In this document: one piece after another, positions 1 through 7,216 of the stretch
Numbering within the stretch: the first letter of the stretch is position 1
How the letters are laid out: every line of letters begins with the position of its first letter
Assembly: GCA_900320845.1 (NCBI GenBank)
Contig: ONTS01000020.1
Coordinates: forward strand, 1-40,938
DNA length: 40,938 bases
Reading direction: 5' to 3'
Origin: an uncultured Prevotellaceae bacterium
GTDB taxonomy: Bacteria; Bacteroidota; Bacteroidia; Bacteroidales; Bacteroidaceae
Notes under the pieces: generated by a model
The model's database searches: none
What the model was told of the DNA's origin: nothing
Seen by the model: the letters and a program-made list of their open reading frames with translations, nothing else
Translations under genes and position numbers: made by a program

Positions 1-300
1 TTTTGTCAGGGCGAGGCTGAGCTATTGCCGGACGGGTGGAAGTAGAGTTGTTTTTGTCTGGGCGGGGCTGAGCTACTGCAGGACGAGTAGAAGTTGAGTT
101 GTTTTTGTCTGGGCGAGGCTGAGCTATTGCCGGACGGGTGGAAGTAGAGTTGTTTTTGTCTGGGCGGGGCTGAGCTATTGCTGGACGGGTAGAAGTTGAG
201 GTGTTTTTGTCAGGGCGAGGCTGAGCTATTGCCGGACGGGTGGAAGTAGAGTTGTTTTTGTCTGGGCGGGGCTGAGCTACTGCCGGACGGGTAGAAGTTG
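1..300 (-). repeat. 51-bp tandem coding repeat, about 5.9 copies
   Basis: The unit is 51 bp, read from the TTTTTGTC block that recurs at 1, 52, 103, 154, 205 and 256. Units alternate between two synonymous versions (GTGGAAGTAGAG versus GTAGAAGTTGAG), giving a higher-order 102-bp period. Because 51 is a multiple of three, copy-number change would not break the frame. The array continues beyond the window. Confidence 0.9.
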
Positions 301-688
301 AGCCGTTAGTGGACGGACGCACAGTGACAGAGGATGAGCCTTTGCTTGCGCTTACCCAGCTACCATTGAGATAGAACTCGCATGTAGACCTTGTCAAGCT
401 GCGATATTTCAGCGAGATATTGCGCTGCGGGCTGCTGTTGGTGGCTTGCAATGAGCCTGAACTGAAGTCGAATGTATTGGTATAGATGCTCCAATACGTG
501 TAGTCCTCGCCATCGATAACGGCAGAGCGTGCGCCACCATTGTCGTTGAATGTGAGCACTTGACCACCTGCGTGCCATGTTCCTGCAAGGAAGGTGTTAG
601 CTTCCTGTTGCGACAGATTCTGAGCTGTTACCGCACAGGTCAGTGAAAGCACGGAAATGAGGGTAAGAAAAAATCGTTTTGTTGTCAT
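1..688 (-). CDS. secreted protein with 17-residue tandem repeats, C-terminus cut by window edge
   Basis: The reading frame opens at an ATG at 688 and stays open to the left edge, so about 229 residues are visible and the end is missing. Residues 1-23 form a signal peptide (hydrophobic stretch FFLTLISVLSLT, then AVTA before Q). Residues 24-127 are a Ser/Thr/Asn-rich globular part. After that come about six copies of a 17-residue unit rich in Pro, Arg, Ser and Thr, of the form STSTRPAIAQPRPDKNN. The repeats look like an extended, disordered stalk or linker. A TACCTTTG promoter box lies 57 bp upstream. I do not recognise the family. Export is well supported, function is not. Confidence 0.75.
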   Translation of the reverse strand, partial: MTTKRFFLTLISVLSLTCAVTAQNLSQQEANTFLAGTWHAGGQVLTFNDNGGARSAVIDGEDYTYWSIYTNTFDFSSGSLQATNSSPQRNISLKYRSLTRSTCEFYLNGSWVSASKGSSSVTVRPSTNGSTSTRPAVAQPRPDKNNSTSTRPAIAQPRPDKNTSTSTRPAIAQPRPDKNNSTSTRPAIAQPRPDKNNSTSTRPAVAQPRPDKNNSTSTRPAIAQPRPDK

Positions 689-744
689 AATAAATTGGAA
701 AGGGTGTAGGGTTAGTTATTAAAAATATCTTAATGTAGTTGCCA

Positions 745-752
745 CAAAGGTA
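745..752 (-). promoter_or_regulatory. promoter -7 box of the left-edge repeat-protein gene
   Basis: On the minus strand this reads TACCTTTG, a full match to the Bacteroidetes -7 consensus TAnnTTTG. It predicts a start site about 50 nt upstream of the ATG at 688. No clear TTTG was seen at -33. Confidence 0.5.
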
Positions 753-816
753 TAATAAAAAAATAAAGATTGCATAATCCGAGGCTTAAAACTTTCATAT
801 AGTGCAGATTTTACAT

Positions 817-824
817 TACCTTTG
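817..824 (+). promoter_or_regulatory. promoter -7 box of the small basic protein gene
   Basis: TACCTTTG matches TAnnTTTG. The predicted start site near 831 leaves about 40 nt of leader before the ATG at 873 and rules out any start upstream of it. With the box at 745-752 it makes a compact divergent promoter region. Confidence 0.5.
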
Positions 825-872
825 CATGCGCAAAATACCGACAAACCATCATCCTCTTATCATAAGCCCAGC

Positions 873-1070
873 ATGAACGACGCCCATCACATAGACGAAG
901 TCATCAGCAACGGTGGCATGGTGTTCCGCAAGGCACCTTCCGAAGACCGCAACAAGGACAAGGTAAAGACCAAAGCCCGCAAGAAGCAGTACATAACTGG
1001 TGCACACGGAAGTGGCAGTGCCAAACAGAAAGCGAAGTACCGCACCCAGCGCGCCAACCGACATAAGTAG
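873..1070 (+). CDS. small basic hypothetical protein (65 aa)
   Basis: A short frame from ATG 873 to the stop at 1070. The protein starts MNDAHHIDEVISNGGMVF and continues into a strongly basic half rich in Lys and Arg (KDKVKTKARKKQ, KQKAKYRTQRANRHK). It has no signal peptide or membrane segment. The basic tail could bind nucleic acid, but that is inference only. A consensus promoter box upstream and a hairpin with a T-run downstream bracket the frame closely, which supports a real single-gene unit. No family recognised. Confidence 0.55.
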   Translation: MNDAHHIDEVISNGGMVFRKAPSEDRNKDKVKTKARKKQYITGAHGSGSAKQKAKYRTQRANRHK

Positions 1071-1194
1071 TGTTGACGCCCACAAGCCGCTACAACGACA
1101 TACTGTGACAGAGCAAAACTACTATAGACAAGAGTTTATAACAAGGCATCAGGCGAAAGTAAAAACCCTATAAAAGAGGATACTGAAAACAAGG

Positions 1195-1225
1195 ATCTCT
1201 GCAAATGTTGCAGGGATTTTTTTTT
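1195..1225 (+). terminator. rho-independent terminator after the small basic gene
   Basis: A 10-bp stem (ATCTCTGCAA pairing with TTGCAGGGAT, one G-T pair) with a 3-nt loop, followed by nine T residues. The rest of the 1071-1446 gap holds only this hairpin and the next promoter. Confidence 0.75.
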
Positions 1226-1410
1226 GTAGTATTGAGCGGTTGCGCCTGGCCAGTACCACATTTGCTTACAGAACACACTGCCTTACAACGACAGCTTCAT
1301 TCTACATCTCCTCCGCCTATATCCACCCTTCGCGGCAAACAAATCGGGCACTTTTTCCTTCTGAATAGAGAAAAATGCCACACAAGCTTGATAGAATGCG
1401 GTATTCTTCT

Positions 1411-1418
1411 TAGATTTG
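1411..1418 (+). promoter_or_regulatory. promoter -7 box of citC-citG
   Basis: TAGATTTG matches TAnnTTTG. CTTG at 1387-1390 stands 20 bp upstream as a partial -33 element. The predicted start site near 1425 favours the ATG at 1447 over the one at 1423. Confidence 0.45.
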
Positions 1419-1446
1419 TACCTTGTATATTCATCATGCGATAGAC

Positions 1447-3198
1447 ATGAATACTGACTTCGAAATACGCCAACTTCCATTGTCTCTTCCGATGGTCCGC
1501 CAACGTGTGAAGGCATTTCTGGCTGCCAACAGCCTGCGCCTTGACGAAGTTGACTACATGGCAGGCATCACGCGCATTGACGACGACACCCTGCTGGCAT
1601 GCGGAGGACTGAAGGAAAATATTATAAAATGTGTGGCAGTAGATCCTGCCATGCGTGAAGAAAACCTGTCGCTCACGCTCATCTCCCACCTCATTAGTAC
1701 TGCTGCCACCCATGGACACACCGCCGTGAGGGTGTACACCAAGCCCACCAACCGTCTCATCTTTCAGAGTATGGGCTTCAACCTCATTGCCGAAGCACCG
1801 TGCGCCATTATCATGGAGAACGCCACACAGACACTCAACGACTACAAGCAGTATCTGGCAAAGCATGTGGCAGACGGCAAGGAGGACACGAAACGTGGCT
1901 TCATCGTAATGAATGCCAACCCTTTCACACGCGGACATCAATATCTTATAGAAACGGCGGCGCAGCAAGTGGCACAGCTGTTTGTAATCGCTGTACGCGA
2001 AGACCGTTCTGCCTTTGCCTACAGCGAACGCCTCGACATGATAAAAGCGGGCTGCCAACACCTCGACAATGTGGTGGTGCTGGAAGGCAGCGACTACCAG
2101 ATATCGTCAACGACGTTCCCTTCTTATTTTCTGAAGGAAGTGACCGATGCCACCGACACGCACATTGAGCTCGACCTTGACATCAGCTGCCGACATATTG
2201 CTCCGTCGCTGGGTGCCACGCTGCGCTTCGTCGGGAGCGAACCCGTCGATGCCCTCACACAGCGCTACAACCAACTGATGCACAAGCGTCTGCCTGACAG
2301 GGGCATAGCGGTGGTGGAAGTGCCACGCATGACAGCCAATGACACGACACCTGTCAGCGCATCGACGGTGCGGAAGATGCTCGGAAAGGGAGCCTTCAAC
2401 GCTGCGGCGGCACTCGTACCCGACACGACGAAGCCATATCTGCTGGCACATCTTGCCACCAACATACTGCAACAGGAACTCGACCTCACACCGAAACCTG
2501 GACTCATAGACCGCCACGACAACGGGGCACACCACGATATGGACTACCGGCTGATGGAAAAGAGCATCCGCTCACTCCATCCTTACTTCGTGCAGACCGC
2601 CTGCAACGCCTGGCAGGACAACATCGACATCGCCATGCTACAAGACATAGGACGCCGCGGCGAAGCTGCCATGCTCAAAGCCACACAGGGTGTCAACACA
2701 CACAAAGGCGCACTTTTTGCCCTCGGACTGGCGGTGGCAGCCTCAGCACACCTCCTCTGCAGCCGACAGACAGTAGATGCCGACAGCCTACGACAAGTCA
2801 TCCGACAAGTGGCACAGGGCATTCAGCCTGCCACCGACACCCACGGACAACGCGCCATGAAGGCCTTTGGCGTGAGGGGAGCACTGGCAGAGGCGCAAGA
2901 GGGGTACGAACAGCTGTTCACCACATGGCTACCCTTTGCCATGCACGACACCGACGATGCACACCTGCACCGTCTGCTACTGCTCATCATGTCGACATTG
3001 GACGACACCAACATACTGCATCGCTGCGGAAAGCAGACGGCACAGCGTGTGAAACAAGAGGCACAACAGCTCTTCAACCACTTCGACACTATCCTACTGC
3101 CTGCCATGAACGACCATTTCGTAGCCGAAAACATCTCGCCCGGAGGGGCTGCCGACATGCTGTCGCTCACCCTATTTATAAAGACCTTGCTGACTTAA
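1447..3198 (+). CDS. citC-citG: fused citrate lyase ligase (CitC) and triphosphoribosyl-dephospho-CoA synthase (CitG)
   Basis: 583 residues carrying two citrate-lyase maturation enzymes. Residues 1 to about 330 are CitC: an N-terminal GNAT-like part, then a nucleotidyltransferase part with NPFTRGH (about 158-164) and a C-terminal VSASTVRKML segment. CitC acetylates the prosthetic group of the lyase with acetate and ATP. Residues from about 335 to the end are CitG, with TPKPGLIDRHDNGAHHDMD near 349-367. CitG makes the triphosphoribosyl-dephospho-CoA precursor from ATP and dephospho-CoA. The two are separate proteins in enterobacteria. The start at 1447 was chosen because the upstream ATG lies at the predicted transcription start. 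The lyase subunits and citX are encoded about 34 kb away on the other strand. Confidence 0.9.
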   Translation: MNTDFEIRQLPLSLPMVRQRVKAFLAANSLRLDEVDYMAGITRIDDDTLLACGGLKENIIKCVAVDPAMREENLSLTLISHLISTAATHGHTAVRVYTKPTNRLIFQSMGFNLIAEAPCAIIMENATQTLNDYKQYLAKHVADGKEDTKRGFIVMNANPFTRGHQYLIETAAQQVAQLFVIAVREDRSAFAYSERLDMIKAGCQHLDNVVVLEGSDYQISSTTFPSYFLKEVTDATDTHIELDLDISCRHIAPSLGATLRFVGSEPVDALTQRYNQLMHKRLPDRGIAVVEVPRMTANDTTPVSASTVRKMLGKGAFNAAAALVPDTTKPYLLAHLATNILQQELDLTPKPGLIDRHDNGAHHDMDYRLMEKSIRSLHPYFVQTACNAWQDNIDIAMLQDIGRRGEAAMLKATQGVNTHKGALFALGLAVAASAHLLCSRQTVDADSLRQVIRQVAQGIQPATDTHGQRAMKAFGVRGALAEAQEGYEQLFTTWLPFAMHDTDDAHLHRLLLLIMSTLDDTNILHRCGKQTAQRVKQEAQQLFNHFDTILLPAMNDHFVAENISPGGAADMLSLTLFIKTLLT

Positions 3199-3410
3199 TC
3201 ACCCAACAGCAACACACCACCGTTCAATTCTCACTCCACTTCCTCACAAACGGTATACGAAGTGTTGGAAACAGACAACAATGCGATACTGTACCACTGA
3301 AAGAGAACGATGTGCAATGCAAAGATATTTAGAACAATAAGCTCATCCCCATAGAGTGGTTGAACATCATTTTTCTTAAACAATAGAGCTAAACACGTGT
3401 AAAACAGGTT

Positions 3411-3505
3411 AAAGTGTAACAATTTTTCACCCAAAAATAGCCGAAAATCACACCTAACACATTGTTACACAACAATATGTACCATATTTCGATTTGTTAC
3501 ACTTT
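3411..3505. promoter_or_regulatory. iterated GTGTAACAA motif, possible operator or alternative promoter element
   Basis: AAAGTGTAACAA (3411-3422) and TTGTTACACTTT (3494-3505) are exact reverse complements, 12 bp long. A third TTGTTACAC lies between them (3462-3470). Spacing is too wide for a simple hairpin and suggests repeated protein sites. Confidence 0.35.
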
Positions 3506-3551
3506 CACGAAAATAATAGACAAAATGCTTGCAGCATGATATATCACTACT

Positions 3552-3559
3552 TATATTTG
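3552..3559 (+). promoter_or_regulatory. promoter -7 box of the beta-barrel gene
   Basis: TATATTTG matches TAnnTTTG, with TTG (3529-3531) about 20 bp upstream. The resulting leader would be about 170 nt long. Confidence 0.4.
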
Positions 3560-3734
3560 TACCGACAACTATATTGTTTTATACTATGCAACAACTTATG
3601 TGGAATTGCCATGACATTCATTCAATGTGATAGAAGTATTAACCCTCACGATTTTCTTACTCTGTACCGATTAACAATGAGTAAACAGAACAGATAACAT
3701 AAAAGTCATTTATCAATTCTAAAAACTTACTATT

Positions 3735-4409
3735 ATGAAAAAAGTCCTTATTTCATTGTTATTTATACTCACGCCTTTCACGCTGATGGCACAGGAGCAT
3801 GAGAATCACTGGTATATCATTCCGCGTACAGGCGTCACCTTTTCCGGCGTCTATGGTGATGATTGGGAAAGTAAAATGCGAACCGGATACGTTGTCGGTG
3901 TCGATGTTGAGGGCGACTTAGACAAATTCGGTTTTCGCACCGGCGTATTCTTCACCTCTATCGGTAGCAAAATGTCGGAAATTACCTATAAAAGAATCCC
4001 TGGACGCATTGACCGAGAAAAGATTGTGGGCCCGCAATACAACTGGGTGATGAACTATCTTTGCTTTCCACTGATGAGCGAGTGGCACCCCATAAAAAAC
4101 CTTTCACTGATGGCAGGCTTCCAGTTCGGCATACGAGTCAACAAACATGGTCATGGAAAAGATGAAGACGAGATTACCGGACGTTATTCCAATCCATGGT
4201 GGGCAAGCATCCCAATAGGGCTCAGCTACAACATCGGGCCAATCATGCTTGATGCACGCTACAATTTAGGATTATCAGTACTAAGTGGAGATTCTGGCGG
4301 ACAACGCCTCGATGCCATAACCATCTCATTGGGATATCGGTTTGATATGGGAATTTTTAAGAATAAGAAACCTAAGTCAAAGTTCCATCTGTTAGAAATA
4401 GGACACTGA
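3735..4409 (+). CDS. outer-membrane beta-barrel protein (porin-like)
   Basis: 224 residues. A classical signal peptide (MKKVLISLLFILTPFTLMA, cleavage before QE) is followed by alternating amphipathic strands and turns, such as FGFRTGVFFTSIGSKM, LSLMAGFQFGIRVN, IPIGLSYNIGPIMLDARYNLGL and ITISLGYRFDM. This pattern is that of small Bacteroidetes outer-membrane beta-barrels of the OMP_b-brl type. The start directly precedes the signal peptide. The gene stands alone, with long intergenic regions on both sides, and its upstream region carries repeated GTGTAACAA sites, so it is probably regulated separately. The substrate is unknown. A short basic tail (KNKKPKSKFHLLEIGH) follows the last strand. Confidence 0.8.
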   Translation: MKKVLISLLFILTPFTLMAQEHENHWYIIPRTGVTFSGVYGDDWESKMRTGYVVGVDVEGDLDKFGFRTGVFFTSIGSKMSEITYKRIPGRIDREKIVGPQYNWVMNYLCFPLMSEWHPIKNLSLMAGFQFGIRVNKHGHGKDEDEITGRYSNPWWASIPIGLSYNIGPIMLDARYNLGLSVLSGDSGGQRLDAITISLGYRFDMGIFKNKKPKSKFHLLEIGH

Positions 4410-4932
4410 TTCCTTGCTGACAATAACTATCCGCCCCGTTCATTGCCGCCTGCACTTTCACTAACGGTTCAGCGCACTCCTCTCATGGCGGCGCAAGTGG
4501 TGGCGAGGAGGGTGACTTGGTATTCTCGCCAGCTTCTGCTATAACGGCTGGCAGTGACGCCGACATCCAGTCATGCTATACAAAAATGCACACCTAACCT
4601 CATTTTGCGCCAAAAAGTAACTAATATTGACGGATACACACTAAGGTTTCGCACTATCATGTAACATTTGTTTCCCATCACCACCCTCTCACCACCCTCC
4701 GAAAAAACAATAATAAACAACTGTTAATCAACATCTTCAATACTATTGCTCAATGTGAGAAAGATGCCACATTGTTTATCATGCAAAAATTATAACGAAA
4801 AGTTGGACATGTAAAGGAAAAGTATTTCCTTTGTTACGCAAAAATGTACCCATTGCGCCCCATGTGCAGCAGGGCACACCACAGACACCGAAACAAATCA
4901 TTTAACATTTCAAATAAACTACAAACAACATT
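4410..4932. other. 523-bp intergenic leader of the hydratase-icd operon
   Basis: No gene seen. The left half is GC-richer with small potential stems; the right half is AT-rich. The only clear elements are an 8-bp inverted repeat at 4813-4832 and a weak -7 box (TTCCTTTG, 4826-4833) overlapping its right arm. Confidence 0.4.
4813..4833 (+). promoter_or_regulatory. inverted repeat over the probable hydratase-icd promoter
   Basis: AAAGGAAA (4813-4820) and TTTCCTTT (4825-4832) are perfect reverse complements separated by AGTA. The right arm overlaps TTCCTTTG, a near match to TAnnTTTG, about 100 nt before the ATG. It could be an operator, or the match could be chance. Confidence 0.3.
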
Positions 4933-7176
4933 ATGGTAGAACTCATCAAAGAAGGAGTGTATCTGCTCCATGGTAAAGAGATTGCAACTCAAACCGCCGG
5001 TCTGCCTTCGCCCGACGAAGCTCGCGAAGCAACCATCACTTATGGCATCCTGCGTTCTCATGACGTAGACCATAGCAAAGGAAAGAAGATGCGCATCAAG
5101 TTCGATGCCATGATGTCTCACGACATCACTTACGTTGGTATCATCCAGACAGCTCGCGCCAGCGGCCTGGAGAAGTTCCCCCTACCCTATGCTATGACCA
5201 ACTGTCACAACTCGCTGTGTGCCGTTGGCGGTACCATCAATGAAGATGACCACGTATTCGGTCTCTCAGCAGCCAAGAAGTACGGTGGCATCTACGTTCC
5301 TGCCAACCAAGCTGTCATCCACCAGTATGCCCGCGAGGCTATGGTGAAGTGCGGCAACATGATTCTCGGCAGCGACAGCCACACACGCTATGGTAGCCTC
5401 GGAAACATGGGCGTAGGCGAAGGTGGTGGAGAACTGGTAAAGCAGTTGCTCAACAACACTTGGGACATCAACGCTCCAGAAGTAGTGCTCGTTTGGTTGG
5501 AAGGCAAACCCAAGAAGGGTGTTGGCCCCCACGACGTAGCTATCTCCATGGTGAAAGCTGTTTTCGACAATGGTTTCGTAAAGAACAAGGTGCTTGAGTT
5601 CGCAGGTCCTGGCGTGAAAGAGCTGCCCATCGATTTCCGTAACGGCATCGACATCATGACCACTGAGACAACCTGTCTGTCCTCTATCTGGATTACCGAC
5701 GACGAGGTACGCAACTTCTACGCTCTGCACAAGAGAGAGCAGGACTACCGTGAGCTGCAACCCGGCGACGTGGCTTACTACGACGGCATGATTCGCATCG
5801 ACCTCTCCAAGCAGGAGTCAATGATTGCTCTGCCTTTCCACCCCTCTAACGCTTACACCATCCACGAGCTGCAGGCCGATCCCGAGCGAATCCTCAAGGA
5901 AGTGGAAGAAGATGCAAAGAAGCGTTTTGGTGATAAGGTAGACGTTCACCTCACCGACAAGATCAAGGACGGCAAGGTATGGGCCGACCAAGGTATCATC
6001 GCAGGCTGCTCAGGCGGTACCTACGACAACCTCAGCGCTGCAGCTTCTATCCTCAAAGGACAGTCAGTGGGCAATGACTACTTCACTATCTCTGCTTATC
6101 CGCAGTCAGTACCCGTTTACATGGCTACCACACGCAACGGCATTGCCGAAGAGCTGCTTGAGAGCGGTGTCATCATCAAGCCCGCATTCTGCGGTCCTTG
6201 CTTCGGTGCTGGCGACGTGCCCTCCAACAACGGTCTCTCAATACGTCACACCACACGTAACTTCCCCAACCGTGAAGGTTCAAAGCCCGGTCAGGGGCAG
6301 CTCTCACTGGTAGCACTCATGGACGCTCGCTCCATCGCGGCTACAGCTGCAAACGGCGGTATCATCACAGCTGCTACTGACATAGACTTCGAAGACAACC
6401 ACAAACCATACACCTTCGATGCCAACATCTACGATCACCGCGTATTCAACGGCTACGGTCGCGCCAACGCCGCAGAAGAACTACGCTACGGTCCCAACAT
6501 CAAAGACTGGCCCACCATGTACCCCATGGAAGAGAATATGCTCGTTGAACTGGCTGCTGTCATCCATGACCCCGTCACAACAACCGACGAACTCATTCCT
6601 TCCGGTGAGACGTCCAGCTACCGCAGCAACCCGCTGAAGCTGTCAGAATTCGCCCTTTCACGCCGCGTTCCTGAGTATGTAGGTCTGAGCAAGCGCATAC
6701 AAAGCGAAGACCTGGAGCGCCGTGCAGGCAAATGCCCGCAGCACGTCATCGACGCTCTGGCAAAGGTTGGTGCCGACGCAAGCAACACCAGCTTCGGTTC
6801 ATGCGTATTCGCTAATCGTCCCGGCGACGGCTCTGCACGTGAGCAGGCTGCTTCTTGCCAGAAGGTGCTCGGCGGCGACGCCAACATCTGCTACGAATAT
6901 GCTACCAAGCGCTATCGCAGCAACTGCATCAACTGGGGTATCGTGCCCTTCACCATCGCTCCCGAGACTCCGTTCGACTACCAGCCTGGTGACTTCGTAT
7001 TCGTTCCCGGTCTGCGCAAGGCAATGCTGGAAGGCAAGGAAGAAATCGACGGTAAGGTAATCACTGCCAACGGCGTGAAAGACATTCACCTCTTCTTCCA
7101 GAACCTTACACAGGATGAGCGTCAGATTCTCGCAGACGGATGTCTGATGAACTACTACAAGAACGCTAACAAATAA
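4933..7176 (+). CDS. acnA: aconitase-family hydratase, probable aconitate hydratase
   Basis: 747 residues, the length of single-chain aconitases. The catalytic fold is clear: GSDSHTRYGSLG (146-157) matches the DSHT active-site loop; Cys359, Cys420 and Cys423 (GCSGGTYDN, FCGPCFGAGD) are the three [4Fe-4S] ligands; and GDGSAREQAA in the C-terminal swivel domain matches the GSSRE loop. It should convert citrate to isocitrate through cis-aconitate in the cytoplasm. Icd follows after 40 bp, which supports this role. The signature around the first cluster Cys is unusual: canonical enzymes have GSCTNSS, here it is AGCSGGT, so this is a divergent branch. The substrate is therefore inferred mainly from context, and a different 2-hydroxyacid dehydratase activity cannot be excluded. 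Confidence 0.85.
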   Translation: MVELIKEGVYLLHGKEIATQTAGLPSPDEAREATITYGILRSHDVDHSKGKKMRIKFDAMMSHDITYVGIIQTARASGLEKFPLPYAMTNCHNSLCAVGGTINEDDHVFGLSAAKKYGGIYVPANQAVIHQYAREAMVKCGNMILGSDSHTRYGSLGNMGVGEGGGELVKQLLNNTWDINAPEVVLVWLEGKPKKGVGPHDVAISMVKAVFDNGFVKNKVLEFAGPGVKELPIDFRNGIDIMTTETTCLSSIWITDDEVRNFYALHKREQDYRELQPGDVAYYDGMIRIDLSKQESMIALPFHPSNAYTIHELQADPERILKEVEEDAKKRFGDKVDVHLTDKIKDGKVWADQGIIAGCSGGTYDNLSAAASILKGQSVGNDYFTISAYPQSVPVYMATTRNGIAEELLESGVIIKPAFCGPCFGAGDVPSNNGLSIRHTTRNFPNREGSKPGQGQLSLVALMDARSIAATAANGGIITAATDIDFEDNHKPYTFDANIYDHRVFNGYGRANAAEELRYGPNIKDWPTMYPMEENMLVELAAVIHDPVTTTDELIPSGETSSYRSNPLKLSEFALSRRVPEYVGLSKRIQSEDLERRAGKCPQHVIDALAKVGADASNTSFGSCVFANRPGDGSAREQAASCQKVLGGDANICYEYATKRYRSNCINWGIVPFTIAPETPFDYQPGDFVFVPGLRKAMLEGKEEIDGKVITANGVKDIHLFFQNLTQDERQILADGCLMNYYKNANK

Positions 7177-7216
7177 TACATCAATACAATTATAAATTCA
7201 ACAAAAAACTTCCCTC

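Larger units (their letters stand above)
3199..3734. other. 536-bp intergenic region with iterated GTGTAACAA sites
   Basis: No credible gene; the only small frame here (3494-3697) is AT-rich and has no coding character. The region holds three copies of the 9-mer GTGTAACAA or its complement (3414-3422, 3462-3470, 3494-3502) and a promoter box at 3552-3559. It looks like the control region of the beta-barrel gene that follows. Confidence 0.5.

Noticed and set aside
1-300. CRISPR-like array
   Set aside because: The period is 51 bp with no unique spacers, and the whole unit is coding in frame with a signal-peptide protein.
1297-2061. Minus-strand frame (254 codons) opposite citC
   Set aside because: It overlaps clear CitC sequence and has no domain or promoter of its own.
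3494-3697. Small plus-strand frame of 67 codons in the gap before the beta-barrel gene
   Set aside because: AT-rich, low-complexity product rich in Cys and Tyr, overlapping regulatory motifs and the promoter.
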